DNA of 64,000 nt, from NCBI GenBank assembly GCA_032718475.1, contig JAUCBJ010001421.1, forward strand, positions 1 through 64,000. The letters are read 5' to 3'. The notes under the pieces were generated by a model. That model did no database searches. It was given only the letters and a program-made list of their open reading frames with translations, and was not told the DNA's origin. The DNA comes from Nemertoderma westbladi. Taxonomy: Eukaryota; Xenacoelomorpha; Nemertodermatida; Nemertodermatidae. Below, one piece after another: positions 45,341-57,194 of the stretch. A program made the translations under genes and the position numbers. Each line of letters opens with the position of its first letter. Within the stretch, counting starts at the first letter, position 1.

Positions 45341-45603
45341 TTATATCAATGTTATTATTAATGTAACAGCAATAACTGCTGCCAATACGATCCCTCCAAG
45401 CTTTTCTGCGGAATCAGTAGTAGAAGTTGTAGTCGCCTCCATGGTTGTTTCAGGTGCTGAATGACTCGTTGTAGCCACTTGTTTGTAGAAACCTTTGTCG
45501 GTCCAATCTACCAAGTTGTTGTCTCCCATATAGTCGGTCTCCCAGGAAGCATGAGGGAATGTCTCACAATCCTCTGTTCCATTGCAGCAAAAGGCTTGGC
45601 AAC
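45341..45603 (-). CDS. GPI-type gene exon 2 (cysteine motif, Thr-rich stalk, hydrophobic tail)
   Basis: Acceptor TTTATTAG|GTTGCC, stop TAA at 45343-45341. Encodes CQAFCCNGTEDC, a stalk with ETTMEATTTSTT and the tail GGIVLAAVIAVTLIITLI directly before the stop. Confidence 0.72.
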
Positions 45604-48600
45604 CTAATAAATATATAAAATAATGATACATTTTTGCATATTCAATATTCGATTCATATGTTGTTCTATATAGAATACAGATTTAGACCTCACATAGAGA
45701 AACTGCTGCATAAGAGCCAAAATGTATTTCGACATTCGACATTTTCTGACATTTGTTGACTTCAGGAAAACATTCGACTCCATCCAAAGCGGTAAAATGC
45801 TGGAAATACTGGCATTGGATTCTTATATTGTGACAGAGAAGCTCAGTTACTCCCAACAGATAGTGAAACCTTTTCTCAATCCTGGCTGACGTACTGCAAG
45901 GTGACACTTTGGTGAGTAGTGCTAAGGAGTTGGGATTGCATATATAAATGCCGAATTCATGACTTTTAATGTTAATGGAAATTTGACAATAATTGATAAT
46001 AATCCACTAAGGAAAAATATGATTTCCAGTTCCTTGGGTCATGATTAGAGAGCAGCAAAATAAACATAGAAGTTGCGAAAGCAAAGGCATTGGCAGCTCT
46101 ATCAAAAATTTATATCATCTGGAAATCAGAGCAAGGCACCTGAATACAAAGTTATTTTGAGTCACACTGGATGGTCTGGATAGTGTACTTTTATATGGGT
46201 GTGAGACCTGGACACTGGCGAAATCACTCTAACAACGAATTGATGGTTGGTACACATGACTACTAAGGGCGGCCTTAAACTTCAGCTACAGACAAAACAT
46301 GACGAACGCCGAGCTTTATGGTAAAATCCCACCTTTTTCAACCACCCTCCGTGAACGCAGATTAAGCATACCAAATCTACTTTTCTGGCAACCAACACAA
46401 GGAAAGCTCCGCTGTGGATGACTGGCTATGACATATATAGATCAACAAGAAAGGGATACTGGACTTGGGAGAAACGAAATTGCAACAACTATGAAGAATC
46501 GGGAAGCCTGGAAGGATCTCATTTCCACTGTCCGAGTTCGCTCGACCTAGTTGAATTAGTTGTTGTCCTATTAACTCTTCATATCATAATCACATAGTTT
46601 AAAGATTATATTGTAAGGGAACTCCTCCTTCAAAGATCACCAGAGGGATATCTTTCGCCGAGTGGGTGAGATATTTGAAAGACCCTTATCCGATTCCGCA
46701 GAGGCACTCTCTAGTAGAAATGGCTACCTCCCTTCCCACATGACTTTCGGTTTTGCCCAGGGAACCTGCCGTCGGTCCAACGAGTGGCCTGTTGAGGATG
46801 TGTGTTAGACCCCGGAAGCAGTGTAATAAATAAGAGGGTTCTTGTTGACTTGTCATATAATGGCATTTACTACATAATATTGTTTCACCAACAATGCTAT
46901 TGCACATACAGTGCGAAGTAGCGTAATCACCAATAATACAATATAAGATACAGTAATAATATAAAGGTGATAATTGAATGTACTGACATACTAACTAACA
47001 GGGGGTTTTATGTATATATTAACTTAAAGGTAAACATAAGAGTCTTACACCCCTTAAACTACAAAAAAATATAGAATCAGTTTGTTTGTGTCCTTTGATG
47101 GCCCATGTCCTGATTCTTTTTTTTGTAGTTTAAGTGGTGTAAGTCTTAATATATACATAAGAACCCCCTGTTAGTCAGTATGTCGGTACATTCAATTATC
47201 ACATATGAAGTAAAGAGCAGAGCTCCAGCATCACTGCATATTGTCAAATCTTATATAATTTTTGTACTGTGTGTTTGCTCTAGCAATCTACCAGTTTTCC
47301 ATTGGTAACATGTTTACTTACTGTAGGCCTATAGGGTTCCAATGTTCTGAGGTCTGACGTCTGTTTGGGCTAGGTTGTAACTGAGTTGATGGTACGATTA
47401 ATTTTGGTCATTGGTGCAATATAGATAGGCTTGGCTAATTCCCTGTCCATTATACGAGGTGTCGAGGATTAGCGCGTACTGGTCCAAGACACCGAAACTC
47501 AGCCATATTTTTCACAAATTAATTATTTTTGTCCTAGTCCTACCTCTTTCACGGCGACAAAATTGTCATATATTTTCTTATAGAATATAGGCTTAGCTTT
47601 AGTGTAGTTTATTACCGGTATCATTTAGTGTATGGTGGTTAGGTTTTAGGGTTTGGGTTGCGATACATACCTGTATGTGGAGCATGTTATTATGTTATTT
47701 TTGTTTGTGTTTTTTGTTTGTTTTGTTTGTGTCCTCTGATGGCCCTAGGGTCTGGAAAGTATTGTGGGCTTAATGTCCTGATTCTATATTTTTTTGTAGT
47801 TTAAGGGTGTAAGACTCTTTATGTTTACCTTTAAGTTAATATATACATAACAACCCCTGTTAGTCAGTATGTCGGTACATTCAATTATCACATATGAAGT
47901 AAAGAGCAGAAATCTGGCATCACTGCATATTGTCAAATATGAAAAATATGTGTGTTTGCTCTAGCAATCTACCAGTTTTCCATTGGTAACATGTTTACTT
48001 ACCGTAGGTCTATAGGGTTCCAATGTTCTGAGGTCTGACGTCTGTTTGGGCTAGGTTGTAACTCTAGTCTAACCTACCTCTTTCACAGCGACAAAATTGT
48101 CATATATTTTCTTATAGAATATAGGCTTAGCTTTCGTGCAGTTTATTACCGGTATCATTTAGTGCATGGTGGTTAGGTTTTAGGGTTAGGGTTGCGATAC
48201 CTGCCGGGTCTGGAAAGTATTTTTGGCATAATGTCATGATTCTATATATTTTGTAGTTTAAAGGGTGTAAGACTAATGTTTACCTTTAAGTTATAATATA
48301 AAGGTAACAGTGAAGTGATAGAGAGGTGACATTTATTGTAGAAAAATGCACCTGTAGAATAAACTAGTTTCCTAAAACATAATCTTATATACTTCAATAA
48401 ATTGGCACCAACATCTGACTACTCTCCCATATAGGTTACACCTTCACCTTTCGTATACAAATTGCTAGCTACTTTCTCTCAGCCATGAGTGACCTGGTAT
48501 TTCCCCTATGTACTAATGGTTCCCTTCTATAGTAACGAATAACCAAATGCATTGTCCTTACCGTATTATTGCATTCCTACTGAAGGTTATTGCATCATTG

Positions 48601-51600
48601 TTCGTTCTGCTGATACATATTTAACATTCTAATATGCGTTCACACCTTTTAGATGGCTTTGTAACCATTTCATACCATCACTCACGCTATAGCCAATAAG
48701 TCATCTCTGGTTGTTACTCTCATAATCATGTCATTTATTGCATCACATATTCTCGGTTATTCTCGTATATTGGTTTGGGATTACTTCACTAACACTCCCC
48801 CCTGTCAGCTTGCTGACACACACAGGGTAATTCCAAACCAATCTCTTTATCTCCACATTGTAGCTTAACTTACGAACTAATAATTCTCTCATCACCTCAA
48901 CTCATATACTTCATATACTGTCGTTTACATTACCTGTGTTCACTGTTCCATCTGTATATTTACTTCGACCTTATTTCCTTGTTTTACTAACCTTTTATTA
49001 CTTTATACTTACTAACTGTTCCCAATAACTGTGAAAATAATATGTTTAAGAAAATAAACTGAAATAATTAATCTCATTAATTCCTGGAAATTAACAATTG
49101 ATTAAATCACAATCATATAAAGTTATTTTATAGTCCTGTAAAGTAATAATATACCTAGAGTTATATAAATGTCCAATATATAATTAATCTTTCATTATGT
49201 TCAAGGTTTATTTCTTATAAAATAATTCTTTCATCGTAAGTATCATTCACTATATAGGAATATCGTAGGTAGTTATAAAAATAATTTGTTCTCGTTCACT
49301 CTAATAGGAAAGCTTATCATTGAAGTATGGAGTTTTCTAGCGTTTCTGTTTTTTGAATGGTATTTCTTCCAAGTCTTTCTCACTTATCTGTCGCTGCCAT
49401 ATATACGCGCTTGATACGTTTTGTAATAACCATCGGCCGAGGCCGTCCAAACCTGTGGTTCCCGCCGCCGTTATTTCTTGTTGCACTCACTCTGGGTTCG
49501 TTCTCATTCCTCGTATACGTAATCTTTCCTCCTGCCACATAAGATTCGAATGCAATAGCCACTTGTCAGAGCTTCTTTCATGATACTCCGATCCCTTATG
49601 TCTTCTGAATCCGTATACCATGCATTGTGTATTCTGTCGGTTACACAATGCTAACAAATGATCAAATCTTCCACAATATACACACTTTGATACCTTTGTT
49701 TCTGTTTCTATACAAGCTATCTTCACGTGGAGTAGACTCCCGCAGAATCCACATCCCAGATTGATGTATCACTGATCCATCCGATGTTCTCTTGGGTCTC
49801 CTGTTCATTTCTGTTTTGATAATTCGATAATTTGGTCACTTGTATCGGGTTCCTTGTTGGGATACTGTTAGAGCCTCTTCTAACTGTTGTTTGTTTATTA
49901 GATCCAATTCCTTCAGTTTCTTCTGCGTTTCTCTATCCTTTCGTAATAAATCTATTACCGCCTCTTCTAGCATACAACATTTCTCTTTGTAGTATTTATC
50001 ATTTTGTCGCTGCTCCGTGTAATCCCTCCATCTATTCCAATATACATCGGAACTCTCTGATTTTGTTCCTACATCACATAAATATTGTCGTACCGCGATA
50101 CCTTTACCAAGGTCTCTCATTTCATCTTCTAATATTCTACCATTAGATCTCGTTGGTTCGATTATTCGTCGTCGCTCTATCGCTCGACTTGCTCCTATCC
50201 ACTTCATTACCGATCGCGTATGTGATCGCCTGATCTGTGGACTAGGTGATCTACTCCGCAATAGTATAGACTTCTCATCCGAGCCCAAATTCGATCCAAT
50301 GCGACTTTTAAGGTCTGCTTTGTGGTCCCAGTACTCATCCTTATCGGTTATTATATTCTCATCGTCATCCCTTTGGATTCTTTCCACACTTTCCCGCGTT
50401 GTCTGTCTTTCCGTTTCTATTATTCTTATCCACTTTAGAGTTTCCTTTATCCGACTTAAATCCGGTGGCTGTCCAATAATCGTAATCTCTATCTGTCCTG
50501 GTACTTGTTTCTTGTTGTGTCTTCGTCGTCGTCCTTTCGATAAGATTGGAAGTATGCAAAGTCTCGGTTCTTCGTCATCACTATTGATCTTGAAATCGCT
50601 GAGCTGCATATCCCGTTGTGAGTTAGACGTTGTCGTACTAGTACTTACTTTACTCAGACAGATCGCTGTCCTGTCCGTCAGATTCTTTAGTTCTTTGTTA
50701 TCCATTACGTCAAAGTGTAAATCTTCAATATCATAGGCAATAACGTTTCCACTTCCTGTTCCCCATAACGGTTTGGTTGTCACTACTAGGGCTTCCTTCA
50801 TAGTCATTACCTTTCTTCCAGATTTATGAAACTTCATCAGTTCCTAAATAGACATAAATATGAATAGACATAAGAAAGAAATCAACGTCGGTTCCTCCTG
50901 AATAATATACTCCTGTTGGATATCCGTCAAGTTGCCTCTCATCCAACGCCATCTCTTCCATTGTTTAGCTCTTGTGTTTGCGAAATAATCCGCTGTTAGT
51001 GTTGTTTACAGATATCGCTCCTTATACTTCCTCCATTCCATTGGTTTATGCTCATTTTGTCCTAGTATGATCGCAATACTTCCTGTTGAAGTACGTTGTC
51101 TTCGCTCGATCATTCCCATTCCGTGTAATGATCCCTGCGACTCCATCACTACCAGGCATAACACCTGCAAATCCGCCACTAAATGCCATATATGCTAGTG
51201 AATATCTCATTTTCTGTTGGTCGGGAATATTTCTACTGTATATTTTGTCATAAATATTTGTTTAAATTGTATAAACTCTTCCAGATGTTCTCCCATAAAT
51301 TCGAATGGTTTTACGTCGGGTAGTTCAAACTTATTCTTTAATGCTTCTGCTAGCGTAGCTATATGTCCTAACATTGCCTACTTCATTGTCTCGTTCACAG
51401 ACCTTGCTGACGTGTTTATCTGGTTATTATTCTGATGATTCTACTTTGATTCTCCTTCGTTGGCATTTCATGGTCTATTTTCCATTCGCCGATGGATGGA
51501 TATCTGATTATGCCAGCTCCCAATATACCTTGATTAATCTCTGGTTGCTTTGGAATTGGGGTACTACTCCTAACTGTTGCTGTCTGTCTTTGTTCTTCTC

Positions 51601-54600
51601 TATGGCTATTAATCCATTGTTCTTGTACTTGGTCTCTATTATAGGATTGCCGTAATTCTTTATCTTGCCAATTTATTCTATTTATTCCATCTAGCTGTCC
51701 GTTTCTTGGTGCATTTAGGGCTGCTATTGGGTGGTTCCTTCCATTCGCCTCCCTCATAAGGGCCTCCTGTTGGCTAACCACTCCACAATAGGGTTCTGGT
51801 TGGCTGATTGGTGCTGCATAAATTGGCTGCGGGTTGTACTGCTGTTCCATTGGTACTGTGCCGTATTGCGCTGCGTTATATTGGGGTGCTCTGCTCCCAT
51901 CCATCCTGCACATATAAGGGTTGCTCTAGTATGTCTACTCTCCCTACAGTTCTTGGGTAATACTCGTATATGTCTGAATTTGGGTTTAGTGATATATGCC
52001 CGGGTTGTGCTGCGACTTCTGCATGTATGACCCGATTGTATTCTATCTGGGGTGGCGCTCCAGTTTGATTCCCATGGAATGCTGGTGGTTCTATCGTCCA
52101 CTCTTGCAGACCATGCAAAGCATAACTTTTGGCCTTATATGGTCCAATATCCTGGTTAGGTTGCCTTCCCATAGTTTGCTGCGGGTACTCTGGATGCGTT
52201 CTGGTTTTAATATATGTATCAGTTTTTGCCACAGATGTGACCATTCTAGTTATAGGATAACTTACTGTACGTACCATTAGAGGGTTTGCTCTACAGTTGG
52301 CATATGTCCCTCCTACTGTACTGGTTGACAACCACGCTACTACGTGTATTTTTATTTTGGGTTTCTCTACTGTTTATATTAGTATTATTACTACCGCTAG
52401 GATTTATATAATTATTTTTGTCAAATATAGTGTGGTTATTAATATTCGTTGCCTTACCTTTATTAGCAACCTGAGTTCCAACTGGGTTAATCTTCCCTGT
52501 GCCAGTTAATATATTGTCGTTTCCACCTAAACCTGTTATGTAAAATAACTTACCCTTCTGATTGGTTGAATGCTTCACCAGCTGTGGCTTAGCATCCCTC
52601 TCGATAAGGCTTACTGTGGGTTGTTGATTTATGGGCCTATTACTCAGTTGTACTGGTGCCACTTGTCGACACATTTCTCTCACTGTGGGTTGACTTTCCT
52701 TATCCATTAATAGGGTATTCCTATGCACTAACTATGATTGCTGCTCTTCTAATTCTAATAACTCTTTATGTTCCCTAATAAGTGCTTTCTTTGCCTCATA
52801 TTATATCTCATATATTTAATTCTGTTTAATTTGTATCAATTCTTGCACCCTTGCTTCCTCATTCCTTAATTCCGCTTCTTCCCTTGCTTAAATTTCTCTC
52901 CACTCTCTCTCTCATACTCCATGTCTAACCTCTCTTGTTCCTTTCTTTCTTCATATTCCTGTTGTTCACGCTCACATTCTTCATGTCGTTCCTGTTCCTC
53001 CCGCACTCTCCTACGGTGGCGCTCCTCTCTCTGGTCTCTCTGAACATTCTCTCTCTCCTTTATCTCATGCTCTCGCTCTAAATTTCTCACCACTAATTCC
53101 TCTCTCTTACGCCTTGGCCTCTCTACTTTCTCATTCTTCTTCTTCTCGCATCTCCTATTTTGCTTTCTCTCTATCAGCCTCTAAGTTCCTCTCACAAATT
53201 TCTATGGATCTGTTTTTGCGAGCCACAACTGAAGATGATACTGACTCGCCGACACTCTCATCCTTACTGGCCATATTACTAAGGGAATCTTCCAGATTTA
53301 GTCCTTCAGTTTCCACCTCCGTAGGACTCTGTGTCAGCAGACCTCCTACTGTAAACTTTAGGTCGAGTTCACCCTCCTAATCTTACTCATAATATACCCT
53401 CTCACAGATGAGGTTTTATGTACTTTACTAATTTTAGTTACCCTGTATAAATTATGGTTTATACAATTGACAATTGAGTATACTCAATTGTTTACTTATC
53501 TCTCCTTTTCTCATTGAGTGGAAGTTCTCCAGCATCTTGTCGATGTCATTCCTTAGACTCTGGTGTATATTCTATTCGTCCTCCTTTTGGGGTTGCCCTT
53601 CCCTTGATGTGGTTGAAGATATTGTCATCTCCAAGAGTCGCTGTCTCAAGGTAGGAGGTAGACTCACTCTAGTGATGGAGTCGGAGTCTCTGAGAAGTGG
53701 AGGTTGGGTTGCAACCTCCCCCCCCCTGTCGCCCACTGTTAGGGACCTCCCGCTGGTATCCGGGCACAAAGCTCCCCCCACCCCCCCCCCCCCCCCCCCC
53801 CCCAATTGGGGTAGCTCTACACGTCCCCAGACACCAGTTGTCCTTGCTGGAACACTGTGTCATTGCCATCGATCTCATGATGTATCGCTGGCATCTCCAT
53901 CTGTATTCAGTCCCCAGGTTCCTCCACCGATCGCACCAGTGATTATAGTGCCGTCGAGTGGAGTTCTGGGTATCTGCGTTCCAGTCCCAAATCGTCCCTT
54001 GGCTGAAACAACTGTCTCCGCTATGCGCTCTGTGTAGCTCATGTTCGCTAGAGTTTGTGTTAAATTTTGTACTCAATACGCTCATCCTGGTAACATCTAC
54101 AGTTTATGTGACGCCATACCGCAACTCGTCGTTATAGATTTGATTCGCTGCGATTGTCCACGTCCATTCGGTGTTGTACCATCTTCCTTCGAGTTTGTTG
54201 AGCTTCGTCTTTGGTTCTCCCAGCATCTGCCGCTATAAGGGCGTCATTCTTGTTGTCAAAGTCGAATAGAACATCAACAACGTCTTCACTTTGATCATAG
54301 TCGATCATCGATCGTCACTGAAGTCTATCATTTATCGTCGTTGATGTTAGACGTCAGTCTAACAATAAATGTCACTTGTAAGATCTATTTCTTACAATAA
54401 ATGTCACTGTAAGGGAACACCTCCAGCAAAGGTCACGAGAGGGATATAATGTTACTCTCATATCTTAATTGTTACTCTCATAATCATGTCATTTATTGCC
54501 TCACATATTCTTGATTATTCTCGTATATTGGTTTGGGATTACTTCACTAAAGGCCCATTCACATCCAACGGAACTGTACACCACGCAGTGTACCGCAGGG

Positions 54601-57194
54601 CCAGTGGTACACCGCTGACTGTGAACGACCCAACAGGTAGTTGTGTGCTAAACCGCACGGTTTACCGCAGCCCATTTAAACAATCTGGTCGAAAAGTTGT
54701 GCAAAGGGGCGCCTCAAAGCCGGATAGTCCTGAAGAACGTGTTGGGAAGTGGAAAAATCACTTCAGCAACTTGCTTGGGCAGCCACCAAACATCGAGGTC
54801 AGCCCTACAAGGAAAATATATGACAAGACACTACCTATAGAAACAGGGGACTTCACACCTGCCGAACTCCAAAGAAGCATTAAAAGCATGTCCAATAATA
54901 AAGCGAGTGGATTAGATGCAATCCCAGCGGAGGTATGGAAAACCGGAGTGCTAAATAGACCATTATTGAATGTTTGCAACCGGATGTTAAAAGGGGAAAA
55001 GCCACCACCAATTTGGACTAAAGGTCAACTAAAGCCTCTCCCCAAGAAAGGAGACCTTGGCATACCAACAAACTATCGTGGGATCTGTCTGCTTGTGGTA
55101 GCTGCCAAAATATACAATAAAATGATTCTATATAGGATTTGGCCTCACATAGAGAAACTACTGCGTAAGAGCCAAAACGGATTTCGACCAAGTAGATCAA
55201 CAATAGCTCAGATACTTGCACTTCGGAGACTGATTGAAGGAATTAAGTCAAAGAATCTCCCCGCAGTGATGACTTTTGTGGACTTCAAGAAGGCATTCGA
55301 CTCCATCCATAGAGGTAAAATGCTTGAAATCATAAGAGCTGATGGAATACCAGAAGTAATTGTTGCTGGCATTGGATTGTTATATTGTGACACAGAAGCG
55401 CAGGTACTCTCACCAGATGGTGAAACTGAGTTTTTCTCAATCCTGGCTGGCGTACTGCAAGGTGACACATTAGCACCATTACTATTTGTAATTGTGCTGG
55501 ATTACGCAATGAGGACGGCCGCAAAGGGTGATTCACACTTCAAGAACGCAGAAGTAGTAGATATCCGGCAACTACAGTCACAGACACCGACTTTGCGGAT
55601 GACATCGCCCTGCTCTCTAATACGCTAGCAGATGCACAGCTTCTACTAAATAAAGTGGAGAGGGCTGCTAAGGAGGTTGGATTGCATATAAATGCTACCA
55701 AGACCGAATTCATGACCTTTAATGTTGATGGAAACTTTACAACCATTGATAATAATCAACTAAGGAAAGTCGATGACTTCCAGTACCTTGGATCATGGAT
55801 AGAGAGTATCAAAAAGGACATAGAAATTAGGAAAGCAAAGGCTTGGGTAGCTCTATCAAAAATGGATACCATCTGGAAATCAGATCTCTCCAGGCACCTG
55901 AAGACTAAGTTCTTTCGAGCCACAGTGGAAAGTGTATTTTTATACGGGGGTGAGACCTGGACACTGACTAAATCACCTGAACAACGAATTGATGGTTGCT
56001 ACACAAGACTACTAAGGGCAGCCCTAAACATCAGCTGGAGACAACACATGACAAACGCCAAGCTTTATGGTACAATACCACCTGTATCAACCACCCTCCG
56101 TGAACGCAGATTAAGATTCAGTGGGCACTGCTGGCGAAGTAAAGACGAGGTCATACCAGATCTACTTCTCTGGCAACCAACTCATGGAAAGCGTAGTCGT
56201 GGACGACCTGCCATCACATATATAGATCAACTTGAAAGGAAACGAAATTGCGACAACTATGGATAATCGGGAAGCCTGGAAGGATCTCATTTCCACTGTC
56301 CGAGTTCGCTCGACCGAGTAGTTGTAGTAGTATTTAAACAAGGTTAAAATAATTAATGTAAATTTCCTGTTGAATTTACAGTCGACAGATAGACAATCAG
56401 TTACCGCAACGGTACCATTGGGTATGAACGGGCTCCGGGTAGTATACCACTGGCATACCGATTCAATACCGCCAGACTACTTTACCACTCACGCACCATT
56501 GGATGTGAATGGGACTTAACATATATTGTTGCCCAGCAGTTAACAGTAGTTTTTATACATATGATTAATTTAGTTCGTTCTCACACAATTTTTTACGAAT
56601 ATCTAGCTGGAACTCATCTCTACATTTAATATTTTGTATGTTTTGGAGAACACTGAACATTGGATAACCACTATATCAATACTTTTGGTTAAAATGATGT
56701 ATTAGTTATATGTATAATATTGCAATATAAGTTACAACATTAGTCATCCTAAAATAAAGATTAAATAATAATATAGTGAATTAATTACGCTAACCAACTG
56801 CTGTTACTTCCAGCCCTGGAAATTCAACCTCTCCTATAGTGATCCGTCCTATAGTGATCCGAGCTTCTCCGCAATGCTTTTCTGTCTCCGCTAGGCAGTG
56901 CTCCCCTTCCTCGAGACATCCCTCAGACCTGAGGTATGTCAATACTTTGATGTCGTTGTTTGCCTCTAACTGTCCGAGGATTTGATTGAACCAAAGGACG
57001 CACCCAGAAGCTGAGCACCCAGACTTTTCTACGCCAGGCGAATGTTCGCTCCAGCCGAAGTTAATTTCCCTGATGCCCGGATCCGATGCTGATACTGTAA
57101 CCGATGTCCGGTTGACCTGGCAAGAAATCCCGGACACTTTTATGATTTGCCAGGATGCAATAGAAATAACTGCTGACATAATAGGAACAGCCAT
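45341..57194 (-). CDS. Predicted secreted cysteine-rich GPI-anchored protein, two coding exons
   Basis: Exon 1 (56795-57194) and exon 2 (45341-45603) join in phase 1 to give 220 residues. The N-terminus has a hydrophobic signal-like segment (AVPIMSAVISIA). The mature part has paired cysteines (SGCSASGC, EGCLEEGEHC, VGCQAFCCNGTEDC), N-glycosylation sequons (NRTS, NGTE), a Thr/Ser-rich stalk and a hydrophobic C-terminal 18 residues after a small Gly-Gly site. That layout is expected of a GPI-anchored surface protein. The CC...DC ending loosely recalls Ly6/uPAR three-finger proteins, but the family is not certain. The 11.2-kb intron consists almost wholly of transposable elements. There may be additional 5' noncoding exons. 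Donor G|GTTAGC and acceptor TTATTAG are both acceptable. Confidence 0.7.
45690..46560 (+). mobile_element. RTE-2 LINE copy, degenerate, in the GPI-gene intron
   Basis: Plus-strand RTE-2 sequence from HIEKLLHKSQN-like through RGNVKMLEILALDSYI, VLLYGCETWTLAKS, the LRAALNFSYRQNMTNAELYG region and the family 3' end at CGAGTTCGCTCGACCTAG near 46550. Frame is lost in many places and internal segments are missing. Confidence 0.85.
46612..48794 (-). mobile_element. 3' LTR of the minus-strand BEL-like element, with probable insert
   Basis: The LTR start matches the 5' LTR over about 48710-48794 and the LTR end matches over 46612-46656. Between them lies about 2 kb that the 5' LTR lacks, probably inserted sequence including the repeat cluster at 46956-48305. 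Just inside, the plus strand at 46650-46700 reads ISFAEWVRYLKDP, which resembles BEL gag; this may be a chimeric scrap or chance. Confidence 0.55.
46956..48305. repeat. Inverted and direct repeat cluster
   Basis: A 13-bp sequence ATAATATAAAGGT occurs at 46956-46968 and 48293-48305 and may be the duplication flanking a 1.3-kb insertion. Inside, a block with CTGTTAGTCAGTATGTCGG, CCAGTTTTCCATTGGTAAC and CTGACGTCTGTTTGGGC is present twice in direct orientation (47090-47640 and 47740-48230). Part of it is inverted at 46968-47055. No ORF is present. Confidence 0.75.
48795..48804 (-). other. Polypurine tract of the minus-strand BEL-like element
   Basis: CAGGGGGGAG on the minus strand directly precedes the 3' LTR TGTTAGTG. 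The plus-strand BEL-like element at 63.28 kb has the same GGGGGGAG-TGT junction. Confidence 0.7.
49480..54240 (-). pseudogene. BEL-like gag, broken into several frames
   Basis: Minus-strand fragments in order: an N-terminal acidic region (VLFDFDNKNDALIAADAG) near 54230-54280; a Gly run from the C homopolymer at 53782-53802; a Glu/Arg coiled coil (about 52866-53093); Gln/Asn/Pro-rich linkers (51416-52728); the capsid-like ELPDVKPFEFMGEHLEEFIQF (about 51290-51350), matching the BEL gag style; a 333-codon open stretch at 49836-50837 ending in a coiled coil; and zinc knuckles at 49600-49770, CGFCGSLLHVKIAC and CVYCGRFDHLLALC. A third knuckle CMVYGFRRHKGSEY has Tyr in place of two Cys. Frameshifts separate the pieces, so it is a relic. 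Gag would form the element's RNA-packaging particle. Confidence 0.68.
54683..56310 (+). pseudogene. RTE-2 reverse transcriptase, two frameshifts
   Basis: The first frame (to about 55530) carries KASGLDAIPAEVWK, LKPLPKKGDLG, SQNGFRPSRSTIAQ, MTFVDFKKAFDSI (motif A) and AGVLQGDTLAPLLF. After a frameshift the next frame gives TDFADDIALLS (catalytic box), FQYLGSWIES, ESVFLYGGETWTLTKS and ERRLRFSGHCWRSKDE. A small deletion near 56240 shifts the end. The endonuclease half is absent through 5' truncation. It is clearly related to, but distinct from, the RTE-1 protein. Confidence 0.9.
54683..56331 (+). mobile_element. RTE-2 LINE, 5'-truncated, inserted in the MITE
   Basis: The best RTE-2 copy in the window, bordered by ATTTAAACA at 54674-54682 and 56332-56340, a 9-bp target duplication. 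The 3' end is CGCTCGACCGAGTAG followed by a short TAG-like tail. Confidence 0.88.
56795..57194 (-). CDS. GPI-type gene exon 1 (signal peptide and N-terminal cysteine region)
   Basis: ATG at 57194-57192. Encodes 133 residues plus one base. The donor GCAGTTG|GTTAGC at 56795/56794 completes Gly134 with the next exon. An AG at about 57215 could be an upstream acceptor for a 5' untranslated exon. Confidence 0.68.

Larger units (their letters stand above)
54551..56516. mobile_element. Harbinger-like MITE inside the BEL 5' LTR
   Basis: Inverted ends AGGCCCATTCACATCCAA and the complement of AGTCCCATTCACATCCAA are flanked by TAA on both sides (54548-54550 and 56517-56519). A 3-bp TAA duplication is characteristic of PIF/Harbinger insertion. 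Without the RTE-2 inside it, the MITE is about 310 bp and has no ORF. Confidence 0.78.
46612..56521 (-). mobile_element. Gag-only BEL/Pao-like LTR element filling the GPI-gene intron
   Basis: On the minus strand the element runs from the 5' LTR start TGTTAGTGAAGTAATCCC (56521, split by a later insertion) to the 3' LTR end ...TCCCTTACA at 46612. The direct flanks are TATAT on both sides (46607-46611 and 56522-56526), a weak but fitting 5-bp target duplication. The interior holds a broken gag with a coiled-coil region, a capsid-like patch and zinc knuckles, then a polypurine tract, and no protease, RT or integrase. It must have depended on a partner for movement. Confidence 0.72.
54408..56521 (-). 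mobile_element. 5' LTR of the minus-strand BEL-like element, interrupted
   Basis: LTR sequence is at 54408-54550 and 56517-56521. The two bases TG at the extreme start lie beyond the inserted MITE. Rejoined, the start reads TGTTAGTGAAGTAATCCC, identical to the 3' LTR start. The LTR without the insert is about 145 bp. Confidence 0.7.

Noticed and set aside
53474-54037. 187-codon plus-strand ORF with a proline run
   Set aside because: It is antisense to the BEL gag; the proline run is the C homopolymer.
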